A stretch of 64,000 nt of DNA from Paenibacillaceae bacterium (GCA_004134985.1 REGQ01000002.1:151232-215231), one strand, 5' to 3'. Positions 17,630 through 26,589 are shown, counted from the stretch's first letter. Numbers and translations are program-made. Notes: generated by a model from the letters alone, not told the origin.

Positions 17630-18643
17630 GTGTTCCCATCCCGCGCGCATTTGGAGCAACTTCTGCTGCCGAGCATCGAACGGGTTGAGCAGGCACGCTC
17701 CTCCTATCGCAAAGTATTCGGGCAAGGCATGCTGATCGTTCTGCTAGCCGTCGTCCTGACCGTGCTCATCATCATGACCGGGTATGCGCAGGCCGCGCTA
17801 ATCACAGCCATCGTTGCTGTGATCACCATCGTAATCACCGGCGTTATTATGTACCGCAAGTTTAACGCTTACCGCGATCTGTTCAAAGACAATATCGTGC
17901 GCAACATCATCCGTCACCTTATCGAGCAATGTATCTTGCCTGATGAAACACCTGAATATGAATACAAATGGAACTACGAAAAAAATCTCGGCATTAGCAA
18001 TTATCATATCAATGAGTGCAACCTGTTCAACAGTCGGATTGATGAAATTTCGGGAGAAGATTTAATTAGCGGCAAGCTTGGCCTGACTGATTTTGAATTT
18101 TCGGAATTGAAGCTCGTCCGCATCGATACCAACTGGCATGGAAAAGGCCAGCGAACGAAAACACGTGTTACCATTTTTGACGGCGTGTTGTTCGTTGCCG
18201 ACTTTCATAAGGATTTTCGTGGTGCAACGATGCTGCTCTCCCGAGGTTTTCTGGGCAGCGGCGGATTTTTTAACCGGATCGGCAACAAGGTTGGCAATGT
18301 GTTCCGTTCCAAATCCGAGAAAGTTCGCAATGTCAATTTGGAAAATGACGCATTCAACCGTCTTTTCGATACGAATACAACCGATGAGGTCGAAGCGCGC
18401 TACATTTTGTCCGCTAATTTCATGGAGCGCCTGGTCACGTTTGCAGCACAGCATCCGCAACAAATTGAAATTTCGTTTGTGGGGTCAAAAATGTTCCTAG
18501 CCCTGTCCTGCGGAAACAATTACTTTGAGCCGGACATCAGACGCCCCGTAAAAGAACAAATTGGTGTCATTCGGGGAGAACTGGTGTTTTTCCTCGAACT
18601 GATTGAGCTGTTCAGCTTGAATACCCGCATTTGGAGCAAGTAA
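17630..18643 (+). CDS. DUF3137 membrane protein
   Basis: Protein of 337 residues with two adjacent membrane helices at about 28-70 (VLLAVVLTVLIIMTGYA and ALITAIVAVITIVITGVIM) and a soluble C-terminal DUF3137 domain with GVLFVADFHKDFRG. Its GTG start lies two bases after the lemA stop, with a weak GGGG site, so translation is probably coupled. The lemA-DUF3137 pairing suggests a joint membrane complex, but no biochemical role is known to me. Confidence 0.85.
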   Translation: MFPSRAHLEQLLLPSIERVEQARSSYRKVFGQGMLIVLLAVVLTVLIIMTGYAQAALITAIVAVITIVITGVIMYRKFNAYRDLFKDNIVRNIIRHLIEQCILPDETPEYEYKWNYEKNLGISNYHINECNLFNSRIDEISGEDLISGKLGLTDFEFSELKLVRIDTNWHGKGQRTKTRVTIFDGVLFVADFHKDFRGATMLLSRGFLGSGGFFNRIGNKVGNVFRSKSEKVRNVNLENDAFNRLFDTNTTDEVEARYILSANFMERLVTFAAQHPQQIEISFVGSKMFLALSCGNNYFEPDIRRPVKEQIGVIRGELVFFLELIELFSLNTRIWSK

Positions 18644-18666
18644 GGAAATAGAACATCTGCAATACA

Positions 18667-18724
18667 AAACAGCCGCTGCAGCGCTGGCGATGAATTAACA
18701 TCGCTAACGTTGCGGCGGCTGTTT
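18667..18724. terminator. Hairpin after lemA-DUF3137
   Basis: AAACAGCCGC pairs with GCGGCTGTTT at 18667-18676 and 18715-18724, around a long arm with an inner pairing (GGCGATG...CATCGCT). It lies just after the DUF3137 stop and ends in a short T run, so it is a plausible terminator for the plus-strand pair. Confidence 0.7.
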
Positions 18725-18804
18725 GGCATGGAGGTTTCATGCTTTCTTAGGCGGGCTTGCCACTGCCAGCTTCACATTATTGTTCAGTGCCCTGCTGCTG
18801 CCGG

Positions 18805-19560
18805 CTAAGCCAGAACAATTTCAAGCCCGGCTTCCCCGCATGCGTGGCGCAGTTCATCTGCCGGACTCTGATCCGTAATGAGCCGATTAATGCCCGCAAG
18901 CGGAGCGAATGAAAACAGCTCCTTCACCCCGAACTTGGTATGGTCAAGCACAATATTCACGTCGGCCGCCCGTTTGATTGCAAGCCGTTTGATCTCCGCC
19001 TCGTTCACATTGGAGTTGCTGAAGCCATGGAGCGCGCTCACGCCGGTTGCCCCGAGAAAAACACGGTCAAACGCCATGTCGGTCATCGACTGCGCGGCAA
19101 TCGGCCCGACCATTGACGAGGTCGCTTCCACCATGATCCCGCCTGTCACCAGTGTCGTCACCCCGCGGCCGATCAGTTCTGCCGCCACATTAAGCGCATT
19201 GGTAACGACGGTAATATTGTATTCCGGCTTTATATGCCTGGCCACCTGAAGCGTCGTCGTCCCGCTATCGATAAAGACGGACTCCCCTGGCAGGATCAAT
19301 TCCGCAGCGTGCCTGCCTATTCGGATTTTCTGATCGATCATAAACCCGGAGCGCTCCTGCAACGCGATATCCTTGCCGAGTACAATTGCTCCGCCGAATG
19401 TCCGCTTGGCAATTCCAGCGGCTTCGAGCTTCTCCAAATCACGACGGATCGTCATCTCTGTCACTGAGAGGCTGTCTCTCAGCTCCGTCACCCGAACCTC
19501 GCCTTCCGCTTGCAGCAGGTCTACAATTTGCCGTTGACGATCATTTAATGTCGCATTCAT
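18805..19560 (-). CDS. DeoR-family repressor of the sugar operon
   Basis: DeoR/GlpR-type regulator of 251 residues. The winged helix-turn-helix is RQRIVDLLQAEGEVRVTELR with SVTEMTIRRDLEKLE; the C-terminal sugar-phosphate sensor domain (DeoRC) shows FIDSGTTTLQVARH and VTGGIMVEATSSMVG. It is the last gene of the operon that starts with the aldolase at 24.5 kb, 68 bp after the epimerase-like gene. Members of this family are usually relieved by a phosphorylated sugar intermediate, which the adjacent kinase would provide. The likely operator is at 24526-24546. Confidence 0.9.
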   Translation of the reverse strand: MNATLNDRQRQIVDLLQAEGEVRVTELRDSLSVTEMTIRRDLEKLEAAGIAKRTFGGAIVLGKDIALQERSGFMIDQKIRIGRHAAELILPGESVFIDSGTTTLQVARHIKPEYNITVVTNALNVAAELIGRGVTTLVTGGIMVEATSSMVGPIAAQSMTDMAFDRVFLGATGVSALHGFSNSNVNEAEIKRLAIKRAADVNIVLDHTKFGVKELFSFAPLAGINRLITDQSPADELRHACGEAGLEIVLA

Positions 19561-19628
19561 CGTCCTCTGCTTGCCTCCTTACTTAAACAGCTGCCTTTCC
19601 CGCTTGCTTCCGTTATTCATTGGCCTAT

Positions 19629-20696
19629 TCACCGCTCTATCTTCTCATGCTTCCCATCCAAGATCAACTCCAGCTTGTAGGAGACGGTTTCTCCCGGAGC
19701 GAGTATGCGGATGCCGCCATCAGCGGTTTCGGAAGCGCGTCCCTCCACGCCGCAATTTGCCGGCTCAAGCCCAAGCACATGCTCGCCAGCTCCCGGCATG
19801 CGCCACTGGACCAGCCGCGGCAAGGTGGCCGTCGTCCAGCGCAAGCGGACGGACAGCGGCTGCGACCGGCCGCCTACTGGAAAGGAGGGGCTGAAGATTT
19901 CTGCTTCAGCCATCCCCTGTTCATCCGCTGCCTCAGGTCGCAGACGATGATAATAGACTGTTTCCTCACAAGCTGCAGACGGCGCGCTCCAGCGATCATG
20001 GCCTGCTGGCGGCACCTTGTGATTGACCGCGCTCAGCTCCGCCTGGGGAAATCGAAACGTTGTTTTTTCGTCAAGCAATGGGAACCCAAAATTAAAGTGA
20101 TAGAGGATCATATGCGGACAAGGCTTAAAGCCGATATTCTCTACATGATCAGTAATCTCAATCCGGTTTTCACCCAACCGGCTGCGAAAAGTCCGGGACA
20201 AACGGAGCTTGCCCCCGAAGATCGTCGTTTCCTGGACCACACCGGTAACACGCAGTTCCAGTTCATCCCCGATCCATTCCACCACTGTCCCAACCTGTTT
20301 GGCAGGGGTATGGTGAATGCGGCCATGCTGTCCGTGTCGACCCGACTCGTCTTCCGATGGTGAGCCAACATGCATTAGTCCGCAGGTCATCAGCAAGCCG
20401 CCCGATGCGGTGCGCAGCCATTCCTCGCCAGACGAATCGTAATAGGCCGGGTGCGCATCGCCGTTGGGGGATTGCCAACTGATCGGCGTTCCTCCAAACT
20501 CAGCAAGCGAGATATCCAGCCCTTTGGAAGCATTAATATAGTAAGTGAGCCCTCCGCCGGTGCGGACCTGAATCCATTCGACGCCCGCTTCTGCTCCCTC
20601 AGTCAACCTCATTCGCCGTATTCCGCCGAGCTGTTCGATTTGGCCAACCCGCTCTTCCAATTCCCGTTTGGTCCAGTCACGCCCATACAATCGCAT
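19629..20696 (-). CDS. DUF4432 aldose-1-epimerase-like protein
   Basis: Protein of 355 residues with the galactose-mutarotase-like beta-sandwich of the DUF4432 family. Visible landmarks are GLTYYINASKGLDISLAEFG, TCGLMHVG, HGRIHHTPAKQVG and PHMILYHFNFGFP, where the His residues would line the active site. It starts four bases after the isomerase stop with AAGG upstream. By family and context it probably opens or interconverts sugar anomers for the isomerase; DUF4432 members are poorly characterised, so this is inference. Confidence 0.85.
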   Translation of the reverse strand: MRLYGRDWTKRELEERVGQIEQLGGIRRMRLTEGAEAGVEWIQVRTGGGLTYYINASKGLDISLAEFGGTPISWQSPNGDAHPAYYDSSGEEWLRTASGGLLMTCGLMHVGSPSEDESGRHGQHGRIHHTPAKQVGTVVEWIGDELELRVTGVVQETTIFGGKLRLSRTFRSRLGENRIEITDHVENIGFKPCPHMILYHFNFGFPLLDEKTTFRFPQAELSAVNHKVPPAGHDRWSAPSAACEETVYYHRLRPEAADEQGMAEAEIFSPSFPVGGRSQPLSVRLRWTTATLPRLVQWRMPGAGEHVLGLEPANCGVEGRASETADGGIRILAPGETVSYKLELILDGKHEKIER

Positions 20697-20700
20697 GAGC

Positions 20701-21255
20701 TTAACCTTCTATATCTTCTTCAATTGCCGGTATCCGCACAATATTCGGATCAGTGAAGATGTCGCACTCATCGCGGCTTGTACTGGAGAATTCCGATACG
20801 ACTGCCCCTGCCGCGCCGCCCTGAAACCAATGCTTTGTCCCCGGCGGAATCGTATATTGCTCGCCCGGATTCAATACAATTTCGTGAAACACCGTGTAAT
20901 AGTCTTGGCTTTCTGCAGGTACACTGGCCTGGACCTCTGCGCTCGGCTCTCCTTCGACATAAAGAAAAACTTGCCCAAAGCGGCAGCGGAAGGTTTCCAT
21001 CTTGCCAGGATCATCGCCAACCGGTGGATGAATATGCTCCGGACAGGTCTGACCTGCGAACAATACCAGATCCTTGGCACAATAGCGGTCGGTATTCACA
21101 TAGGTAATCAGTTCCAACCCCTGCGAGGCGAGATTTTCCAGACCAAAGCCCGCTACTTCGATATTGCTGCGTTCTGCTTCAGACAAAATAATCCCTGCTT
21201 GAGCGAAAATTTCTGCTGCCTTGTCCTGCGCTTTGACCACTTCACTTCTTTTCAT
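20701..21255 (-). CDS. D-lyxose/D-mannose isomerase-like cupin
   Basis: Single-domain cupin of 184 residues resembling D-lyxose isomerases such as B. subtilis YdaE. Metal ligands are readable as His74 and His76 (PEHIHPP), Glu87 (KMETFR) and His142 (PPGTKHWFQ). The ATG at 21255 follows GGAG by 10 bases; the ten extra codons upstream include that site. Known relatives convert aldoses to ketoses. Here it sits between a kinase gene and an epimerase-like gene, so it probably makes the ketose that the kinase uses. Substrate is not predictable. Confidence 0.85.
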   Translation of the reverse strand: MKRSEVVKAQDKAAEIFAQAGIILSEAERSNIEVAGFGLENLASQGLELITYVNTDRYCAKDLVLFAGQTCPEHIHPPVGDDPGKMETFRCRFGQVFLYVEGEPSAEVQASVPAESQDYYTVFHEIVLNPGEQYTIPPGTKHWFQGGAAGAVVSEFSSTSRDECDIFTDPNIVRIPAIEEDIEG

Positions 21256-21304
21256 CGTCGCTTCGCTCCTCATCATATGCTGCAAGTCAGTGTCGCCTGA
21301 TCAA

Positions 21305-22501
21305 TCAGGACTTTCTCCACACGCCCTGTGAACCGTCATGCGTCCAGCCCGGAAGCTCCAGCATGACATTGCGCTGTGTCCAGCCTGCACTGATCCGCCC
21401 CTGAACCTTATCCCAGTCCGGCACTCCGCTTGTTGCATCCGCTTGCTCCACATTGCAGGCTCCAACGCCAACCCCGCTGCGAATCGCTTCTTCCAGTGAA
21501 ATGCCTTTGAGCAGCCCTGTCAAAAATCCGGCTATTGTACAATCGCCAGCTCCCGTCGTGCCTGCCACTTGCACTTTAAAGCAAGGTGCAAGCAGTTCAC
21601 GATCCAGCCAAGCTGCGGCCGCCTCCGGCTGTGGCGCACAAGGCCCCATCGCCTGCAGCCGCTGCGGATCAGCAGTCGTCCGCACATACAGACCATGCTC
21701 GCCCAATTTAAGCGCTACCACCGCTGCGCCCAGCTCAAGCAATTCGGAGCTAAGCGAGGATAGCAGCTCAGCATCGGCAAAGGGCAGCAGATCATTGGTG
21801 CTATGCTCAAGAATCAAGGCTTCATATGTGTCACGCCGCAGCATATACAATATCTCTTCAAAGCTGGGCAGAAACACGTCCACATACGGCAGCGTTCGGC
21901 CAAGAATGAGGCGCCAGTCCGCACGTCCGGCATCTGAATCAGGGTCCGGCTTGGCAAGATCGAGCGACACCGTCAATCCGCTTGCTTTGACAGACGAGAG
22001 GAGCGCTGTCAGTTGCTCGCCATTCTGTTCATACATTTTTCGCATCAGTGGAGGATAGCCAAAGTGAAACAGCTTGACCCCCTCCAGTTGCTCCTGCCGA
22101 ACATCCGCTGCAGCAAAGGTATCATTGGCGCCTGTACTGTGCAGGAAAATTCGATCGACATTCGGCTGGCTAATTACAATAGAATAAGAACTGTGGCCCC
22201 CTGGCGCAACGATCATTCCGCCGGCAAGCTCCTCGCCGGATTGCTTTAGAACATCCATAATTGCACTGCCGAACCAGTCGTCGCCCACCTTGCCCATCAG
22301 CTTCGTTCGTATTCCCAGACGGTGCAGCGCCAATCCGGTATTCGACACCGCTCCGCCGGTTGAGACAACCGCCGGCCCGACATCGACAAGCTTCCCCGGG
22401 ATGAGGAGCGCCCCCATTCCGTCCTTCTTTGCCTGGATAGAAGGAATTACATCCAGGCAAATATGCCCGGCGACAATGACTTCCGCCGCTGTTTCGCTCA
22501 C
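21305..22501 (-). CDS. PfkB-family sugar kinase
   Basis: Ribokinase/PfkB-type kinase of 398 residues. N-terminal motif is GGAVSNTGLALHRLG; the C-terminal signature GTTGAGDCTIAGFLTGLL carries the catalytic base Asp320 and the anion hole. The protein is about 80 residues longer than typical PfkB members, with insertions near 225-250 and 275-305. The GTG start follows GGGGGGAG and lies one base after the oxidoreductase stop. It should phosphorylate the ketose made by the isomerase before aldol cleavage. Confidence 0.9.
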   Translation of the reverse strand: MSETAAEVIVAGHICLDVIPSIQAKKDGMGALLIPGKLVDVGPAVVSTGGAVSNTGLALHRLGIRTKLMGKVGDDWFGSAIMDVLKQSGEELAGGMIVAPGGHSSYSIVISQPNVDRIFLHSTGANDTFAAADVRQEQLEGVKLFHFGYPPLMRKMYEQNGEQLTALLSSVKASGLTVSLDLAKPDPDSDAGRADWRLILGRTLPYVDVFLPSFEEILYMLRRDTYEALILEHSTNDLLPFADAELLSSLSSELLELGAAVVALKLGEHGLYVRTTADPQRLQAMGPCAPQPEAAAAWLDRELLAPCFKVQVAGTTGAGDCTIAGFLTGLLKGISLEEAIRSGVGVGACNVEQADATSGVPDWDKVQGRISAGWTQRNVMLELPGWTHDGSQGVWRKS

Positions 22502-22502
22502 C

Positions 22503-23660
22503 TTACTCCCCCCAATTCAGCTTGACAGTATTGCCTGTGCGCTCTGACTCCAACGCAGCCGTGAATACAAGATGACTAGCCTCTGCCTCTTCAGGCGTCA
22601 CACAGCGGAACGGCAAGTCTGCTCCTCGACCATGTGTCAATTCATCACAAAACGCCGCCCACATTTGCAGAATGGAGTCCGAAAATCCAAATTCAAAAAT
22701 CCCGCCTGTAATCGTGCCATAGGCGGACTTGTACGGCGCATCCACAATATGCCATGCCTGTGGCTGACCCGCTTCGTAAGGCAATGATGCTACTTGCTTC
22801 GGGTTTTTAGTGGAAAATTCCGCTGAAAACTCGGTGCCCTGAATTCGAATAAACCAGGTATTCGCATGTCCCGGCGCAATTCGCTTCGTTGAGAGCAGCA
22901 TGGGGAATGATTGCCCTGCCGTGTTGACGTCGCAGGCGAGAATTGCATTGTCCCATGTCTCACAGGGGGCCACGCCGCCGTTGCCGTCTGGCCGTTCCTC
23001 AACAATTTTGGACAATAGCGCACGTACACTGCTCGGTTTCCAGCCGAAGCGCATTGGCAGATGAAGCACATGCATGCCTAGATCGCCCATACAGCCGTAT
23101 TCGCCATTGGTGGCAATCCGCCGCTTCCAGTTAATCGGCTTTGTCTTGTCAAGGTCACTGGAATGCCAGAAGCCTGCTTCTACTTCGATAATTTGGCCGA
23201 AGCGCTTCTCCTCCACCCATTGTACAATCTGCTGAGCGCCAGGGAAGAAAGGAAACTCGGAAGAACAGCGGACAATGACTTCCGGATTGGCTTGCAATGC
23301 CCGATTAATCTGCTCATTGGCCTGCTTGTCGATCCCAAATGGTTTTTCCCCAAGCAAATGCTTGCCCGCTTCGATAATGTCTACGTAAATCTGGGCATGC
23401 AGGTTATGGGGAACAGCGCAGTAGATCGCATCCACTTCCGGGTTGGCAAGCAGCTCTTTGTAATCAGAATACGCATGTTGAACCGTAGGCACGTGCTTCG
23501 TAAACCATGCTGTCGCCGCAGGATTCGCATCGCAAACCGCTATAATACTAGGCTCGAATTCAACCTCTGCCAAGTGGCACCAGCGCGCCGCAGCGCTCGC
23601 GAATTCTTTGCCCATCAGCCCGCAGCCGATGACACCGAATCGAATGGTTTGTCTGCTCAT
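22503..23660 (-). CDS. Gfo/Idh/MocA family oxidoreductase
   Basis: NAD(P)-dependent oxidoreductase of 385 residues. The Rossmann motif is FGVIGCGLMGKEFA; the catalytic lysine is in LLGEKPFGID; a C-terminal alpha/beta domain contains GEYGCMGDLGMHVLHLP, where the final His is the usual catalytic residue. Its ATG shares one base with the aldolase stop (TGATG), so it is translationally coupled. It may oxidise a sugar before isomerisation or reduce an aldehyde after aldol cleavage; the sequence does not decide. Confidence 0.9.
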   Translation of the reverse strand: MSRQTIRFGVIGCGLMGKEFASAAARWCHLAEVEFEPSIIAVCDANPAATAWFTKHVPTVQHAYSDYKELLANPEVDAIYCAVPHNLHAQIYVDIIEAGKHLLGEKPFGIDKQANEQINRALQANPEVIVRCSSEFPFFPGAQQIVQWVEEKRFGQIIEVEAGFWHSSDLDKTKPINWKRRIATNGEYGCMGDLGMHVLHLPMRFGWKPSSVRALLSKIVEERPDGNGGVAPCETWDNAILACDVNTAGQSFPMLLSTKRIAPGHANTWFIRIQGTEFSAEFSTKNPKQVASLPYEAGQPQAWHIVDAPYKSAYGTITGGIFEFGFSDSILQMWAAFCDELTHGRGADLPFRCVTPEEAEASHLVFTAALESERTGNTVKLNWGE

Positions 23661-24502
23661 CAGGCTTCCACTCCTTCAAGCAGCTTCAAGGCTTGCTCTG
23701 CAGATGCTCCATGATGCACGACCGCCATTAATGCATCTGTCATGCCTTTCGGGTTTGGATGCTGAATGACATTGCGACCGTAAACGATGCCCGCTGCGCC
23801 CTGATTCATCAGCTCCACCGTTCGGCTGACAATCTCCTCATCACTTGCCCGTCCTCCGCCGCGCACCAATACAGGAATACCGGAGGCCACTTCAATTACG
23901 CGATGATATTCGGTAACATCGTCACATGGATCTGCTTTGATTACATCCGCGCCCAGTTCGACGCCTTGGCGAACGAGTGCTGTAATTTTTTTGATATCGC
24001 CATCAACCATATAACCGCCCTTTTCATTGTTAGGCAGCATAACCAGCGGTTCCACCATCAGCGGCATTCCGTATTTTTCACATTCCGTCTTCAATTTCGC
24101 AACGTTCCGCACACACTGGTGGTGCAGCTCCGGCTGGCCAGGCAGCAGCAGCAGATTGACGCACACAGCAACAGCATCGAGCGCAACTGCTTGCTCAATT
24201 GGACGGTCAATTAGCTCGCTGAACAGCGAACGCGGCAGTTCAGCTCCATAAATATTCGCCGCATCCGTGCGAAGAACGAGCGCCGGCTTATTTTTCCCTG
24301 GAATTTCCTGCAAATGGCGGGCCTGCCCGGCACTCAGCTGAATACAGTCCGGATTGGCGCGGACAATGGTGTCCACTGCCTGTTTCATATTTTCAATGCC
24401 TGCGTGAAAAGAATATTCATTAAAAAAGCCGTGGTCGATTGCAACATCAAAACATTTCCCTTGCGCACTGAACATCCGGTTAAGGCGTGGATTTACAGAC
24501 AT
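23660..24502 (-). CDS. Class I (DhnA-type) aldolase
   Basis: Aldolase of 280 residues of the DhnA/FbaB/LsrF type. Landmarks are AIDHGFF at the N-terminus, GADVIKADPCDD with Lys189 as the likely Schiff-base residue, and the phosphate-binding glycine loops VLVRGGGRAS and GAAGIVYGRNVIQHPNP. GGGATGATGAT precedes the ATG. It is the first gene of a six-gene minus-strand operon and should cleave a phosphorylated ketose, a sulfonated or deoxy analogue, or a related acyclic compound. Substrate identity is inference from the operon. Confidence 0.9.
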   Translation of the reverse strand: MSVNPRLNRMFSAQGKCFDVAIDHGFFNEYSFHAGIENMKQAVDTIVRANPDCIQLSAGQARHLQEIPGKNKPALVLRTDAANIYGAELPRSLFSELIDRPIEQAVALDAVAVCVNLLLLPGQPELHHQCVRNVAKLKTECEKYGMPLMVEPLVMLPNNEKGGYMVDGDIKKITALVRQGVELGADVIKADPCDDVTEYHRVIEVASGIPVLVRGGGRASDEEIVSRTVELMNQGAAGIVYGRNVIQHPNPKGMTDALMAVVHHGASAEQALKLLEGVEA

Positions 24503-24525
24503 ATCATCATCCCTTTTTAGTTATT

Positions 24526-24546
24526 AACGAACAATTTATTTTCGTT
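24526..24546. promoter_or_regulatory. Candidate DeoR operator
   Basis: AACGAA and TTCGTT form a perfect inverted repeat with a 9-base centre, lying roughly over positions +3 to +23 of the predicted transcript. A further GTTCGTTT lies at 24614. A repressor bound here would block the aldolase operon. Confidence 0.5.
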
Positions 24547-24555
24547 TATAACATA

Positions 24556-24584
24556 ATAATACGGAACAACTTTAGGGATGTCCA
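24556..24584 (-). promoter_or_regulatory. Sigma-A promoter of the aldolase operon
   Basis: On the minus strand TGGACA (24579-24584) and TATTAT (24556-24561) are separated by 17 bp, a good sigma-A match, about 55 bp upstream of the aldolase start. Confidence 0.7.
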
Positions 24585-24628
24585 GTTATTTCTATTGTTT
24601 TCAAACAAAAAATGTTCGTTTTAAACTT

Positions 24629-25573
24629 TTAATCTATGTTTTTGACGGATGATGCTTTAAATGCCCGGGGACTCATTTGAAAATGCTGCTTAAAAGCACG
24701 CTCAAAATGATTCAGTGTATTAAAGCCGCTGCAATAGCAAACTTCGGTGACAGACATCCCCGAGGCCAGCAACATTTTTTGGGCGAATTGCAGCCGTAAT
24801 TTTTGCAGATAGCTTTGGAACGATTCTCCTGTCACGCGCCCGAAGCAGTCGCTGAAGTAGCCTTCGGAATAGCCTGCCTGCCTTGCGACAACGGCCAGCG
24901 TAATCGGCTCGCGAAAATGATGATTCATATAGATAAGCGCTTTGCGAACTGCCTGCTGCATTGGGGGAGACGCCCCTTTCTCCGGCATGTGATCTCCTGG
25001 AGGTGGAGGCTCCGGCTCAGAACGGCTCGCTGTCTGTCGATATTGCCGCCCCAGTTCAATTAATAGGCGATTCAAAGTGGCTTGAATGAGCATTCCCGCG
25101 CCTGGCGCCTGCTCAGTATATTCCGTCCACAACCGCCGAAAATCGCTATCGATTGCCGGAATCGCCTGATCATCCAACCGTAAAATGATCGCCCCCGCAT
25201 GAGGATCAGGGAACAGAAAATCACCTATCGCATCCTCCAGCATGTCAGGAGCAAAAATAACATTGATTAATACCAACTGCTCGCCATGCTCAAAGATCAG
25301 CTCATGGAAATCGGCAGGCGTAAGCAAAAAGACCGTGCCCGCGCCCAGCTTGCTGATTGTGCCATTCAAATTATGTCTGGCTTCCCCGGAAACAATATAG
25401 GTCATTTCATAAAAATCATGCCAGTGCATGCTGATTGAACCGTGGTGTGTTTCGAAAAAAACTCTAAGGGAGTCGCTCGCACTCATATACATGCTGCTTG
25501 TGAGCCGATTTGGCACCGGCTTGGCTTTGGATTTAGCAATCGGCTTTAAAGCACGGTCTGAAATCGGTTTCAT
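24629..25573 (-). CDS. AraC regulator, cupin sensor type
   Basis: AraC/XylS regulator of 314 residues with an N-terminal cupin sensor (MHWHDFYEMTYIVSGEARHNL) and two C-terminal helix-turn-helix units (YSEGYFSDCFGRVTG and CYCSGFNTLNHFERAFKQHF). GAAGGGAAAG precedes the ATG. It lies directly upstream of the aldolase operon on the same strand, and may activate it or the dioxygenase gene behind it. Ligand is unknown. Confidence 0.88.
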   Translation of the reverse strand: MKPISDRALKPIAKSKAKPVPNRLTSSMYMSASDSLRVFFETHHGSISMHWHDFYEMTYIVSGEARHNLNGTISKLGAGTVFLLTPADFHELIFEHGEQLVLINVIFAPDMLEDAIGDFLFPDPHAGAIILRLDDQAIPAIDSDFRRLWTEYTEQAPGAGMLIQATLNRLLIELGRQYRQTASRSEPEPPPPGDHMPEKGASPPMQQAVRKALIYMNHHFREPITLAVVARQAGYSEGYFSDCFGRVTGESFQSYLQKLRLQFAQKMLLASGMSVTEVCYCSGFNTLNHFERAFKQHFQMSPRAFKASSVKNID

Positions 25574-25659
25574 AGCTTTGCTTTCCCTTCTATCGTTTCG
25601 TTGCGCTTGCGTTCTAGTCCACCTCTTACTATAGCAGATTGTCGGGGATGAAAAGTCAA

Positions 25660-25685
25660 ATGGCCAGGGAAACTTCCCTGGCCAT
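25660..25685 (-). terminator. Possible terminator of the first dioxygenase gene
   Basis: ATGGCCAGGGA and TCCCTGGCCAT form a perfect 11-bp stem with a 4-base loop. On the minus strand it is followed by TTGACTTTT, a weak T tract. It would stop transcripts of the dioxygenase before the AraC gene. Confidence 0.6.
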
Positions 25686-25851
25686 CCATTTCTTCATTAC
25701 CTGAGCGAACGCTACCCCATAAAATACAGCCGAAGCTCCATCTGCCGTCCGTAACACTATCCCTTGTCCGGTTGATGTTCTCAAACCGCGCGTTCCCTCC
25801 CGGCCATGGCCTGAAGCAGCGTTAATTATAGGCAGCATTGGCGTTCTCAAC

Positions 25852-26589
25852 TTATGCATTTTCATAGCTATTTCCAGCCAGGTCCTTGCCGCGGGCCAGC
25901 CAAATCTTAAAGCCCGGATTTGCCTCTGTGATCACTTTGGTATCGGCAGAGAAATAACGCATCGTATACCCGCAGCGGCGATGAGGACTTGTATTGGCTT
26001 CCGCGCCATGGATGATCCTTGAATCATGCAATGAGCATTCTCCCTGCTCCAATTCAAAGTCGACGGCTAACGACTCATCGATGTCGCTAGGCTTAATTCG
26101 TGTAGAAAACAGATTTTCTTTGCTATCTACATTCTCATAATTTGAAAATCCGTTACGATGGGTGCCTGGAATAACTCTCATACAGCCATTTTCCCGGTTA
26201 CTTGGGTCAATCGCCAGCCAAACTGTCACAATTTTACTGAAATTGTCCAGTCTGCCTTTCCAATAGGTCGAGTCTTCATGCCAGGGTGTCTGGCGGCCAA
26301 TGAACGGGTCCTTGCATATAAAGTGACTTGACCACAACACAATATTCGGTCCAATAATCGGCTCGACCAAATCCAGCACTTCGTCGCTGAGCAAGTACTC
26401 AAGCAGACGCTCATCACGCCAATGAGGAGTATCCAGTTCATCGGAAAGTTTTTTTCCCTTTTCTGCCAAGTGCTCTTCGAATATCTGCTGCAACCCACTC
26501 AACTTATTTTCAGAAAATAATGGCTTCTTATATAAAACATAGCCCTGCTCTTCATAATAAGCGACTTCTTCCGCCTTCAATTTCATCAT
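25852..26589 (-). CDS. PhyH-family Fe(II)/2-oxoglutarate dioxygenase
   Basis: Dioxygenase of 245 residues of the phytanoyl-CoA hydroxylase (PhyH) family. The iron triad is readable as His104 and Asp106 (PWHEDSTYW) and His194 (RIIHGAEAN), with Arg204/Arg205 after it as 2-oxoglutarate ligand candidates. AGGAGG lies 9 bases before the ATG at 26589; the longer frame upstream has no site. It probably hydroxylates a small molecule, and ectoine- or sugar-related compounds are possible, but sequence does not name it. Its own AraC neighbour suggests inducible expression. Confidence 0.88.
   Translation of the reverse strand: MMKLKAEEVAYYEEQGYVLYKKPLFSENKLSGLQQIFEEHLAEKGKKLSDELDTPHWRDERLLEYLLSDEVLDLVEPIIGPNIVLWSSHFICKDPFIGRQTPWHEDSTYWKGRLDNFSKIVTVWLAIDPSNRENGCMRVIPGTHRNGFSNYENVDSKENLFSTRIKPSDIDESLAVDFELEQGECSLHDSRIIHGAEANTSPHRRCGYTMRYFSADTKVITEANPGFKIWLARGKDLAGNSYENA

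Noticed and set aside
18805-24502. Direct call of a sulfoquinovose operon
   Set aside because: The role set matches but protein families differ, and no sulfoquinovosidase, SQ importer or sulfonate exporter is present; left as a hypothesis.
25656-25865. 69-residue open frame between dioxygenase and AraC genes
   Set aside because: No family, no ribosome site, and its end lies in the terminator hairpin.
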